DNA from: Actinoallomurus purpureus
Lineage (GTDB): Bacteria > Actinomycetota > Actinomycetes > Streptosporangiales > Streptosporangiaceae
Direction: 5' to 3'
DNA: 64,000 nucleotides
NCBI RefSeq assembly: GCF_024055795.1
Contig: NZ_JAMXMY010000004.1
Location: 248,001-312,000 of the forward strand
Of this stretch, positions 26,149-34,133 are shown one piece after another; within the stretch, counting starts at the first letter, position 1, and every line of letters starts with the position of its first letter. The position numbers and the translations under genes are program-made. The notes under the pieces are model-generated. The model was not told the origin of the DNA. It saw only the letters and a program-made list of their open reading frames with translations, and made no database searches.

Positions 26149-27390
26149 TCAGGCGGTGGCGAGGGCGGTGGTGGGCGACAGCCGGGCGGCGCGGATGGCC
26201 GGGTACAGACCCGCCACCACACCGATGAGCAGCGTCGCCCCCATCCCGCCGGCGGTCGCCCACGCCGGCACCACCGCCTCCCAGGACTGCGTCGCGGCGT
26301 ACACGGTCGTCACGCCGATGCCGACGACGACGCCGCCCGCGCCCCCGAGCGCCGACAGCAGCAGGGACTCGGCCAGGAACTGCAGCAGGATGTGGCGGCG
26401 GGTCGCGCCCAGGGAACGGCGCAGTCCGATCTCCGCCCGGCGTTCCAGGACGGAGATGACCATGGTGTTGGCCACCCCGACCCCGCCGACGAGGAGGGCC
26501 ACCGCTCCCAGGCCGAGCAGCAGGCCGGTGAAGGCGCGATCGGTGGCCTGGCGCGCGGCCAGCGCGTCCGACGGCCGGGACACCTTCACCTCGTTGGGCG
26601 CCTGCGGGTTCGCGGTCGCCGCGAGGACCGCCTGGACGGCCTCGACGGCGGAGTCCTTCGTGCGGGTGTAGACGGTCGTCGGATGCCCGTCGAACCCGAG
26701 ATGGGCCGTCGCGGCGGACCAGCCGACCAGCGCCGCGGAGTCCAACTCCGGGGCGAGGGCCACCGGGGCGAGGAGTCCGACGACGGTGAACCACCGGCCG
26801 CCGAGGTAGACCTGGACGTCCGGACCTGCGGCGCCGATCCCCAGCCGCCGCGCCGCCGTCGAGCCGAGCACCACCGCCGGGTAGCGGGCGGTCGCCGCGT
26901 TGAGCCAGGCGCCGTCTGCCAGGGTCGCGCGGACGGCCCGCGGAAGGTCGAGGGAGGAGGCCAGGACGGCGAGGCCACCGCTCTCCTCGGCGGGGATCCG
27001 GTCGCTGCGGTAGACCTTCGCGTCGGGCACCGTGCCGGTGGCGGTGACCTGCTCGACCGGGCCGATCCGGCGGATCATCGCGACGGACTCGGCAGGGAGC
27101 GTGGCCGTCCCGCCCGCCAGGGTGTTCCCGGGCGCGACCGTCAGCAGGTTCGTGCCGAGCGCGGCGAGCCTGCGGTCCAGATCGGCGCGGCTGGACGACG
27201 AGATGCCGACCACGGAGATCATCGCGGCGATGCCGATCGCGATGCCGAGTGCCGACAGGAACACCCGCAGGGGCCGCGTCCGCAGGCCCGCCCCTCCGAC
27301 GCGCGCCACGTCCCTGGGCCGCAGCCGCGAGGGCGGCGGCTCGGTCGGCGACGCCGGTTCGGGCGACGTGCTCACCGTGGGCGTGCTCAT
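26149..27390 (-). CDS. MacB-type FtsX permease
   Basis: A 413-residue permease with the classic four-segment MacB layout: segment 1 near 45-65 (RVFLSALGIAIGIAAMISVV), a large extracytoplasmic domain (70-285), and three segments near 290-405 with NTMVISVLERRAEIGLRRSLGA. It overlaps its ATPase by four bases. The adaptor gene that should complete this exporter is reduced to a fragment, so function is doubtful. Confidence 0.88.
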   Translation of the reverse strand: MSTPTVSTSPEPASPTEPPPSRLRPRDVARVGGAGLRTRPLRVFLSALGIAIGIAAMISVVGISSSSRADLDRRLAALGTNLLTVAPGNTLAGGTATLPAESVAMIRRIGPVEQVTATGTVPDAKVYRSDRIPAEESGGLAVLASSLDLPRAVRATLADGAWLNAATARYPAVVLGSTAARRLGIGAAGPDVQVYLGGRWFTVVGLLAPVALAPELDSAALVGWSAATAHLGFDGHPTTVYTRTKDSAVEAVQAVLAATANPQAPNEVKVSRPSDALAARQATDRAFTGLLLGLGAVALLVGGVGVANTMVISVLERRAEIGLRRSLGATRRHILLQFLAESLLLSALGGAGGVVVGIGVTTVYAATQSWEAVVPAWATAGGMGATLLIGVVAGLYPAIRAARLSPTTALATA

Positions 27391-27980
27391 CGGACGACCT
27401 CCCCGTCGCGCATCGCGACCTGCCGGGGCAACCCCGCCGCGATGTCCCGGTCGTGGGTGATGACGACGACCGACGTCCCGGCGGAGTGCAGATCCCGTAG
27501 GAGCTCCATCACCCCGGCGCCTGACGCCGAATCCAGGCTGCCGGTCGGTTCGTCGGCCAGCAGCAGGGCCGGTTCGCCGACGACGGCGCGGGCGATGGCC
27601 ACCCGCTGCCGTTCGCCGCCGGACATCTCGTGCGGCAGATGGCCGAGCCGGTCGCCGAGACCGACGCGGACGAGAGTCTCCGCCGCACGGTCCCGGCGTT
27701 CACGCACCGGGGCCCCCGTGTAGAGCAGCCCGTCCGCGACGTTGTCCACCGCGGTCCGGCCCGGGGCAAGGTGGAACTGCTGGAACACGAACCCGATCCG
27801 GTGCGCCCGCAGCGCCGACAGCCGACGGTCGGAGAGCCTCGCGACGTCGTGTCCCTCGACGCGGACCGTGCCCGCCGACGGCCGGTCGAGCGTGCCGATG
27901 AGGTGCAGCATCGTGGACTTGCCCGAGCCGGAGGGCCCAACGATGGCGAGCATCTCCCCGGCCTCGACGGACAGCGTCAC
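27387..27980 (-). CDS. MacB-type ABC ATPase, 5' end frameshifted
   Basis: The 197-residue frame has Walker A GPSGSGKST, Q-loop VFQQFHL, signature MSGGERQR, Walker B LLLADEPTGSLD and THD, but lacks the first strand and the A-loop tyrosine. The missing start lies upstream in another frame: from GTG 28048 one reads VTAVVELDAVTKEYPG, which then shifts near 28001-28006 in a CCCGGGCGGG run. One missing base explains it. The upstream frame stops at a TGA that overlaps GTG 27980, so re-initiation is possible. The cause may be a real mutation or a sequencing error. Confidence 0.8.
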   Translation of the reverse strand: MTLSVEAGEMLAIVGPSGSGKSTMLHLIGTLDRPSAGTVRVEGHDVARLSDRRLSALRAHRIGFVFQQFHLAPGRTAVDNVADGLLYTGAPVRERRDRAAETLVRVGLGDRLGHLPHEMSGGERQRVAIARAVVGEPALLLADEPTGSLDSASGAGVMELLRDLHSAGTSVVVITHDRDIAAGLPRQVAMRDGEVVR

Positions 27981-28044
27981 GCCGCGCAGCGCGACGACCC
28001 GCCCGGGTACTCCTTGGTGACGGCGTCCAGCTCCACGACCGCGG

Positions 28045-28212
28045 TCACGACGGCATCCCGACCGTCATGCCGGGGGTGAGGCCGCCGCCCGACACCTCGA
28101 CCCGGCCATCGGCGAACAGTCCGGTCTCCACCGGCACGATCCGGGTGGACGCGCCGGTCACGACCTGCACCCCGTACCCGCCCTCGGACAGGGCGAGCAG
28201 CGCACCCCCGTA
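28045..28212 (-). pseudogene. MacA/HlyD-like adaptor, C-terminal remnant
   Basis: Only the last 55 or so residues of a periplasmic adaptor remain: ALLALSEGGYGVQVV, then TRIVPVETGLFADGRVEVSG and LTPGMTVGMPS, the standard C-terminus of membrane-fusion proteins paired with MacB exporters. Its stop overlaps the expected ATPase start. The upstream coding sequence is replaced at about 28205-28215 by the opposite-strand end of a histidine kinase, indicating a deletion junction. Confidence 0.75.
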
Positions 28213-28402
28213 CGAGGTCGCGGGCCTGTTCGAGCCGTTTCGCCGGCTCGGCGCCGAGCGGCTCTCCTCAGCCGCGCCCGGTGCCGGGCTCGGCCTGTCG
28301 ATCGTCCGGTCGGTGGCCCGTGCGCACGGCGGTGACGTACGGGCCGAACCACGGGACGGGGGCGGCCTCGTCGTCACCGTGGTCCTGCCCGGCGTCGGGT
28401 GA
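28211..28402 (+). pseudogene. Histidine kinase, C-terminal ATPase remnant
   Basis: The last 63 residues of an EnvZ/BaeS-type kinase: VAGLFEPFRRLGAER, the G2 box GAGLGLSIVRSVARAHGG and GGGLVVTVVLP. The dimerisation helix and sensor are missing. It abuts the adaptor remnant on the other strand within about 10 bp, so both genes were probably fused by one deletion. No cognate response regulator remains. Confidence 0.75.
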
Positions 28403-28415
28403 GGCCCCGACGGTC

Positions 28416-29300
28416 TCACCGCGCGGTGTCCTCCGGGAGCCAGGCCATCGGGTCCCGGCCCGCGACGACCGTGCTGGTGAGGGTGCCGACCTCGGCGATC
28501 GTGATGGCGATCTCGTCGCCGGCGGCCAGGGTGAAGGGCAGGTCCGGGACCAGGCACGTGCCGGTGGCGAGGAGGGCACCGTCCGGGAACGCGTCCGCAC
28601 GGAACAGGTACCCGACGAGGTCGTCCAGCCTGCGGTGCAGCTGCTCGGTGCTCGCCGTCCCCGTCCACGTGACCGCACCCGCCCGGCGGATGGTCAGCTC
28701 GATGTCCAGGGCGTACGGGTCCGGCACCTCCCAGGCGGGTCGTATGCCGGGACCCGCCGCGCAACCGCCGAGGTAGATCTTGGCCTGCGGGAGATACAGT
28801 GGGTTCTCCCCCTCGATGGTCCGCGAGCTCATGTCATTGACGACGGTGTACCCGACGATCTCGGCATGCCGGTTGAGTACGAGGCCCAGCTCCGGTTCGG
28901 GGACGTCGACGGTGGAGTCGTCCCGGATCGCGACCGTCTCGCCGTCGCCGGTCACCCGCCAGGCCGCGGACTTGAAGAACAGCTCGGGGCGCGCGGCGTC
29001 GTAGACCCGCTCGTACACGTCGGCGGACCGCTCGCTCTCGGTGACCCGCGCCTCGCGGGACCGCCGATAGGTGACGCCCGCGGCCCAGACCTCCATCCGT
29101 CCGTCCACGGGGGGCAGCGGCCGTACCGCGGCGGCGTCATGGCGCGGTCCGTCCGCCGCGAGACACCGGTCGCGCAGCTCGGCCACGGGGAGGCGGAGCA
29201 GCTCGCCGAGGGTCCCGGCCAGTTCGGTGATGGTCGACCCGTCGGAGACGCCCACCAGCGGACGGCCACCATCGCTCGGCACGAAACGGACAATGTGCAC
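28416..29300 (-). CDS. Fumarylacetoacetate hydrolase family protein
   Basis: A 294-residue protein of the FAH/2-hydroxyhepta-2,4-diene isomerase superfamily, which cleaves or isomerises beta-diketo acids with a divalent metal. Metal and active-site features are visible: a glutamate pair in VPEPELGLVLN, TVVNDMSSR, YLPQAKIYLGG and GDEIAITI. GTG 29300 is used, with GAGGGA upstream. The nearest homologues of this layout act on sugar-acid or aromatic breakdown products; the substrate is not known. No catabolic genes are adjacent. Confidence 0.87.
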   Translation of the reverse strand: MHIVRFVPSDGGRPLVGVSDGSTITELAGTLGELLRLPVAELRDRCLAADGPRHDAAAVRPLPPVDGRMEVWAAGVTYRRSREARVTESERSADVYERVYDAARPELFFKSAAWRVTGDGETVAIRDDSTVDVPEPELGLVLNRHAEIVGYTVVNDMSSRTIEGENPLYLPQAKIYLGGCAAGPGIRPAWEVPDPYALDIELTIRRAGAVTWTGTASTEQLHRRLDDLVGYLFRADAFPDGALLATGTCLVPDLPFTLAAGDEIAITIAEVGTLTSTVVAGRDPMAWLPEDTAR

Positions 29301-29371
29301 GCGATCCCTCGTCTCACGTCGATTACACCGTCCCAGCAACGTAGGCAGGCGCACATGGAGCATTAGAGCAG

Positions 29372-29421
29372 TGATCGTCGAGGGTTTTGGTAGCTGGAAC
29401 GCCGAAAACCCTCGACGATCA
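29372..29421. repeat. Palindromic intergenic element, copy A
   Basis: A perfect 17-bp inverted repeat (TGATCGTCGAGGGTTTT and its complement) with a 16-nt loop containing GCTGGA. It lies between the divergent FAH gene and response regulator. The same element occurs at 36120-36169, sharing TTAGAnCAG before and GATCATGAAGGGC at its end, and a related one at 62742-62783. Confidence 0.85.
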
Positions 29422-29509
29422 TGAAGGGCTGACGATCGACCTGTACGACGCGGTCGCCTGGCAGGATGGCGTCCTGGGACCCCTGCGCGGACTTATCGGG
29501 GAGTGTGGC

Positions 29510-30115
29510 GTGATCCGGGTACTCCTGGCCGAGGACATGCATCTCATCCGCGGCGCCCTGATCGCGCTGCTCGATCTGGAACCCGACATCGAGGTGGTCG
29601 CGGAGGTGTCCAGGGGTGATGCCGTGCTCCCGGCCGCGCTCGAGCACCGGCCGGACGTCGCGGTGCTGGACGTCGACATGCCGGGTGTCGACGGGCTCAC
29701 GGCGGCCACCGAGCTCGCCGCCCGCCTGCCGGACTGTCGCGCGCTGATCCTCACGGCGCTCGGCCGCCCCGAGATCCTGCGCCGGGCCCTGACCGCGCAG
29801 GTCCGGGGCTTCATGGTGAAGGACTCCCCGCCCGCCGAGCTGGCGGAGGCGATCCGCCAGGTGGCCGCCGGGGAGCTGGTGATCGACCCCCGGCTGGCCG
29901 CGGCGGCGATCAGGGCGCGGCCGAACCCGCTGACGGCGCGGGAGGTAGAGCTGCTGCGGCTGGCCGCGGAGGGCGCCGAGGTCTCGGAGATCGCCTCGCG
30001 GCTCCACCTGACCAAGGGCACCGTGCGGAACTACCTAGGGGCGATCGTCACCAAGCTCGACGCCCGCAACCGCATCGACGCGGTCCGCATCGCCACCGAG
30101 GCCGACTGGCTGTAG
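29510..30115 (+). CDS. NarL/LuxR-family response regulator (pair 2)
   Basis: A 201-residue paralogue of the regulator at 17467. Receiver: LLAEDMHLIRGALIALL, phospho-acceptor region VAVLDVDMPG, LILTAL and FMVKDSP; helix-turn-helix LTAREVELLRLAAEGAEVSEIASRL. GTG 29510 follows GGGAG. Its last 81 bp overlap the 3' end of the convergent kinase gene. The presence of the same length, same convergent kinase layout and shared motifs indicates duplication with pair 1. No ABC operon is directly attached to this copy. Confidence 0.9.
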   Translation: MIRVLLAEDMHLIRGALIALLDLEPDIEVVAEVSRGDAVLPAALEHRPDVAVLDVDMPGVDGLTAATELAARLPDCRALILTALGRPEILRRALTAQVRGFMVKDSPPAELAEAIRQVAAGELVIDPRLAAAAIRARPNPLTAREVELLRLAAEGAEVSEIASRLHLTKGTVRNYLGAIVTKLDARNRIDAVRIATEADWL

Positions 30116-31762
30116 GACCAAGAGCTCGTACTCCTCCCCCGGGCGCGGGCCGGCCGTGAGCCGGCCGCCCATCGCCGCCACGCGTTCGGTGAGGTTCCCG
30201 ACCCCCTGCCCGCTCGTACCCACCCCGGCCTGGGGCACGCCGTCGTTGGTGGCGCGCAGACGGGCCGTGCCGTCGGCGACGGCCACCTCCACGGAGCAGG
30301 TCCGGGCCCGGCTGTGCCGCAGGACGTTGGTGACCGCCTCGCGCAGCACGGTCGCCAGCACGGCGTCGACCGGTCCCGGAAGGCCGTCGGCGGACGCGTC
30401 GACGCGTACGGTGATCCCCGCGGCGGTGAGCACGTCGTGCGCCGAGGCGAGCTCCGCGCTGAGGGACATCCGCGGGTCGTCGCCCGGGATGGCACGCAGG
30501 TCGCCCAGGGCCCGGCGGGCGGTCAGCGCGATGTCGGCAAGCTCGCGTTCGGCCCGGAGGGGATCCCGCGCGGCCAGCTCGGCCTTGACGATGATGGCGG
30601 ACAGGCCGTACCCGAGCAGGTCGTGTACGTCCCGGGCGATCCGCCGCCGCTCGCGGGCCAGGGCCACCGTGGCGAGCGCCAGGCGCGCCTCCCGTACCTC
30701 GTGGACGAACCCGGTGAGCAGGGCCAGCCCGTAGAAGATCAACGCGATGGTCACCGTGTCGACCGTCAGGGACGCGGTCTGTCCCGGGGAGACGGACCGG
30801 GCGAGCAGGACGGCGGGGACGCTCAGGACGACGGTCCCGAACAGCGGCCATGCCAGGCGTCCGCCGATGATGATCAGGATGGATCCCGCGGCGAAGCCGA
30901 CCATCCGGGGCTCGGGCCCGCCCGGGGTCAGGAGCGGCAGGCAGGCGAGCGCGGTCTGGACGGATAGCGTCCAGCCGGCGTGGCGGGGCCGTACGCCGGG
31001 CGGGCGCGGCAGGCAGTGGTAGACGGACAGCGCGATGATGACGGCGAGGGCGCCCAGACCGGCGGCGAGCAGGGGGGCGGGCGGAGACGCGTCCCACAGC
31101 GAGATCGCGCCGACGGCCAGGAACTCCAGGTACGCGACGACGACGATCGGCAGCGCGAGCCTGGGCGTCAGGTCGGTGGGCGGCGGCTCGGTGGGGGCGA
31201 CGGGCGTGGTCCGGACGCGCGCCGCGGTATCGCGGGCCAGGCTCAGGATCTCCTGGATCCGCCTCTGCGCGGCGAGGTCGACGATCTCCGAGAGGGCCGA
31301 TCCCAGCGCGGCGTCCAGGTCGCGGGAGAACCGCTCGCGTTCGCCCGCGACCGACTCCGCGGCCAGTTCGCCGCGGGCGGCGCGGAGTTCGGCGCGTAGG
31401 TCGCTGAGCCTCGTGAGGCCGTAGACGGTGACCCCGATCGCCAGGGCGTTGCCCATGGCGTTGGCGCAGGCGTAGACGTCGCCGAGGTTCATGAGCCCGG
31501 CGGCGGCCACGACTGCGCCGAGCAGCGCCCAGCGGATCCGTCCCCTGACGATGAGCAGCACGGAGGCGGCGAGGAAGCCCGGCGGCCCGGTCCAGGGGAA
31601 GAGCACGGCCTGGGCGGCGAGGGTCCACCGGCCACGGAACCGCTTCGTCCCCGGGAGGCAGTGGAGGACCTGCAGGGCGAGCATCAGAACCGCCGGAACG
31701 CTCGGGTGGATCAGCCACGGGTCCACGGCCAGGCCGACGAGGACCACGAGGATGATCACCAC
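30035..31762 (-). CDS. Tandem double sensor histidine kinase, reduced first module (pair 2)
   Basis: A 575-residue membrane kinase. Module 1: membrane segments (1-115) and a kinase helix ERERFSRDLDAALGSAL in which histidine is Asp (D150); its ATPase domain is gone. Module 2: segments (205-350), an intact ERRRIARDVHDLLGYGLSAI (H380), N-box REAVTNVLRHS and G-box GQGVGNLTERV. The C-terminal 27 residues (about LGGDADRVDAVAGVELGDD) are encoded antisense to the response regulator, suggesting loss of the original stop. It resembles the 774-residue kinase at 18288-20612, with further decay of module 1. Confidence 0.87.
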   Translation of the reverse strand: MVIILVVLVGLAVDPWLIHPSVPAVLMLALQVLHCLPGTKRFRGRWTLAAQAVLFPWTGPPGFLAASVLLIVRGRIRWALLGAVVAAAGLMNLGDVYACANAMGNALAIGVTVYGLTRLSDLRAELRAARGELAAESVAGERERFSRDLDAALGSALSEIVDLAAQRRIQEILSLARDTAARVRTTPVAPTEPPPTDLTPRLALPIVVVAYLEFLAVGAISLWDASPPAPLLAAGLGALAVIIALSVYHCLPRPPGVRPRHAGWTLSVQTALACLPLLTPGGPEPRMVGFAAGSILIIIGGRLAWPLFGTVVLSVPAVLLARSVSPGQTASLTVDTVTIALIFYGLALLTGFVHEVREARLALATVALARERRRIARDVHDLLGYGLSAIIVKAELAARDPLRAERELADIALTARRALGDLRAIPGDDPRMSLSAELASAHDVLTAAGITVRVDASADGLPGPVDAVLATVLREAVTNVLRHSRARTCSVEVAVADGTARLRATNDGVPQAGVGTSGQGVGNLTERVAAMGGRLTAGPRPGEEYELLVLQPVGLGGDADRVDAVAGVELGDDRP

Positions 31763-31861
31763 GCCGCGATTTTAGTTATCTGCCCGGATCATGCGTTCTA
31801 CATGTCGAGCCGGTGTCACCGGCACTGGTGGCGTGTACGCCCGCCCGGAGATCGTCGAGTC

Positions 31862-33049
31862 ATGCAGAGAACGCCCCTCCGTACCCTCGGCGCCGCTTGT
31901 GCCGCCGCACTCACGCTCGCTCCCATCTCACCCGCTCACGCGATCGCACCGACGCGTGGCGACGTCGTCTCCGTGACCCGTATCGCGGCCATGTCCAAGG
32001 AAAAGACCGCGGAATACCTCGCCACTATGAGTTTCGGCTCGCCGAAGCCGAAGTACGGCGTCGAGGCGTACCGCGTGGTGTACCGGACCATCGCCGTGGA
32101 CGGCCGGCCGACGACCGCCAGCGGCCTGATCGTCCTCCCGGGCGGCAAGAACCGTCGGCTGCGGACCGTCGTCTACGAACACGGCACCAACCCGACGAAG
32201 AAGGCCGCGGCGACCGTGGACTCCGGCAGCTACGACCGCGCCGCGTCGATCCTGTTCGCCGGAGCGGGGTTCGGCACGGTCGCACCGGACTACCTCGGGC
32301 TGGGACTCGGGCCGGGCCGCCACCCGTACATGGACCACGCCTCCGAGACCAGCGCCTCGCTCGACATGCTGCGCGCTGCGGAGAAGGTCGCCGCCCGCCA
32401 CGGGCGGGTCCTGGACAGGCGCGTGCGGGTCACCGGCTTCTCGCAGGGTGGCGCGGCCGCGATGGCGCTGGGCCGCGTGCTGCAGGCCAAGGGACGGCTG
32501 GCCGCGCTCGCGCCGGTCAGCGGCCCGTACGACGTCGAGCACGCCGAGGTGCCGGAAGGGCTGCACGGAACGTCGCTCGACCCGCGAGAGGTCACCTTCT
32601 ACCTCGGGTACTGGCTGACGTCGATGAACCGGCTGCACCACATCTACGCCTCTCCGTCCGAGGCCTTCCGGCAGCCGTACAGCGCGACCGTCGAGACGCT
32701 CTTCGACGGCGACCACACCCCGGCGGAGATCGTCACCGGCCTGCCCGCCACGCCGCGGGAGCTCCTCACGCCCGCGTTCATCAAGAGGTTCGATCACCCG
32801 ACGGGCAGCCTGGCCCGGGCGCTCCGCCGGAACGACGACACCTGCACGAGCTGGACGCCGCACAGCCCCGTCCGCATCTACGCCGCGCACGGGGACAAGG
32901 ACGTGACCATCCGCAACGCCGAGAGCTGCGTCCGGGCACTGCGCGCCCACGGCGTGGCGGCGCCACTCGTCGACGTGGGCGACACCGACCACAACGGATC
33001 GGCGCTCCGGTCGATCCCGCAGATCGTGACCTGGTTCTCGTCGCTGTAG
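31862..33049 (+). CDS. Secreted lipase/esterase (alpha/beta hydrolase, secretory-lipase type)
   Basis: A 395-residue exported hydrolase. A signal peptide (LGAACAAALTLAPISPAHA) predicts cleavage after about residue 28. The body has YEHGTNP, the nucleophile elbow GFSQGGAAA (Ser), an acid in AHGDKDVTI and a histidine in GDTDHNGS: a full triad in the order of secretory lipases and acetylxylan-like esterases. ATG 31862 gives a proper signal peptide; the frame is open further upstream but without a signal. No operon partner. Confidence 0.86.
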   Translation: MQRTPLRTLGAACAAALTLAPISPAHAIAPTRGDVVSVTRIAAMSKEKTAEYLATMSFGSPKPKYGVEAYRVVYRTIAVDGRPTTASGLIVLPGGKNRRLRTVVYEHGTNPTKKAAATVDSGSYDRAASILFAGAGFGTVAPDYLGLGLGPGRHPYMDHASETSASLDMLRAAEKVAARHGRVLDRRVRVTGFSQGGAAAMALGRVLQAKGRLAALAPVSGPYDVEHAEVPEGLHGTSLDPREVTFYLGYWLTSMNRLHHIYASPSEAFRQPYSATVETLFDGDHTPAEIVTGLPATPRELLTPAFIKRFDHPTGSLARALRRNDDTCTSWTPHSPVRIYAAHGDKDVTIRNAESCVRALRAHGVAAPLVDVGDTDHNGSALRSIPQIVTWFSSL

Positions 33050-33103
33050 CCCGCACCGGTCATCGGCCGGTGACGGAGCCCGGCACACCTCGATGGAGCG
33101 AGA

Positions 33104-33241
33104 ATGTTCCGACAGGTCTTCGCCCGGGGGTACGGCGTCGCCGGCGTCGCCACGCGCAGACACGTGGACACCGAGCACACCGGCTTCCTCATGGGCTCGA
33201 TGGCCAAGCTGTTCACCGCCACCGCCGCTCTGCCGTTCTAG
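33104..33241 (+). pseudogene. Serine beta-lactamase-like fragment
   Basis: A 45-codon frame reads GYGVAGVATRRHVDTEHTGF then LMGSMAKLFTATAALPF and stops. GFLMGSMAKLFTA matches the S-x-x-K active-site region of class C beta-lactamase/serine hydrolase family proteins, which normally continue for 250-350 residues. Nothing similar follows, so this is a remnant. Confidence 0.65.
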
Positions 33242-33272
33242 TTCCTGTCCCCATTGCCGGAAACGAGGCGTC

Positions 33273-34106
33273 ATGGACCGCGAAATGATCGAGCTCACCC
33301 CCGTCCAGAAGACGATGCTCGCCACCCTGTACGCCAGGGCGCTGGACAGCCGTACCCCGCACTCCATCCTGGGCGACCACACCGCCGACCAGGTGGTCGG
33401 GAGCATCGACTACGACTGGCGCAAGACCGGCACACAGGCACCGTGGGACGCGGCCATGCTGGCGCTGCGCGCACGGCAACTGGACCGCTGGACCGCCGAG
33501 TTCCTGGCCTCCCACCCGCAGGCCACCGTGCTGCACCTGGCCTGCGGTCTGGACACCCGGGTACACCGGCTCGTCCCGCCGTCGTCGGTGCGCTGGCTGG
33601 ACGTCGACTACCCCGAGGTCATCGGCCTGCGCCGCCGGTTGCTGCCACATCCCGGCGGGGACTACCGGATGCTCGGCGCCTCGGTCACCGATGACGGGTG
33701 GCTGGAGGAGATACCTGCCGATCGCCCGACCGTGGCCGTATTCGAGGGATTGACGATGTACCTGCACGAAGAGGAAGGCAGGCGGCTGATCCAGCGGATC
33801 TGCGGGCGGTTTCCCAGCGGGCAGTTGCTGTTCGACTGCTTCAGCACGCGGCTCGTCCGCTGGAGCCGTCGGTTCTGGTGGATGGCGGGCAGGTTGCGCG
33901 AGGTCGCGCGGGGCTGGCACTGGGGCATCGACGACCCGCGCGCGCTGGAGGGCTGGCATGCGGGGCTCGAGTACGTGGACGATCTGTACGTCGTCGACCA
34001 GCCCGACCTGGACGAACTCCCGGCCGCGGCCCGGCTGGGCCTGCGGCTGGGGGCGCGCCTTCCCGGCGGCCGGGACAGCGGCCGGGTCCTGCGCTACCGG
34101 TTCTAG
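33273..34106 (+). CDS. Class I SAM-dependent methyltransferase (LCM/PPM1 family)
   Basis: A 277-residue protein of the leucine-carboxyl-methyltransferase-like family used in actinomycete secondary metabolism. The SAM motif VLHLACGLDTRVHRL lies near residues 90-104, the acidic loop is VRWLDVDYPEVI, and the later motif VAVFEGLTMYLHEEE is diagnostic. ATG 33273 has GGAAACGAGG upstream. The substrate is unknown; no biosynthetic cluster is adjacent. Confidence 0.88.
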   Translation: MDREMIELTPVQKTMLATLYARALDSRTPHSILGDHTADQVVGSIDYDWRKTGTQAPWDAAMLALRARQLDRWTAEFLASHPQATVLHLACGLDTRVHRLVPPSSVRWLDVDYPEVIGLRRRLLPHPGGDYRMLGASVTDDGWLEEIPADRPTVAVFEGLTMYLHEEEGRRLIQRICGRFPSGQLLFDCFSTRLVRWSRRFWWMAGRLREVARGWHWGIDDPRALEGWHAGLEYVDDLYVVDQPDLDELPAAARLGLRLGARLPGGRDSGRVLRYRF

Positions 34107-34133
34107 GGCCGCGTCGACGAGTTCTGTAGGGCG

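Noticed and set aside
29372-29421. Palindromic element as a simple terminator
   Set aside because: It lies between divergent genes at this site, so no transcript ends here by the normal gene layout; copies elsewhere share flanking sequence unrelated to termination.
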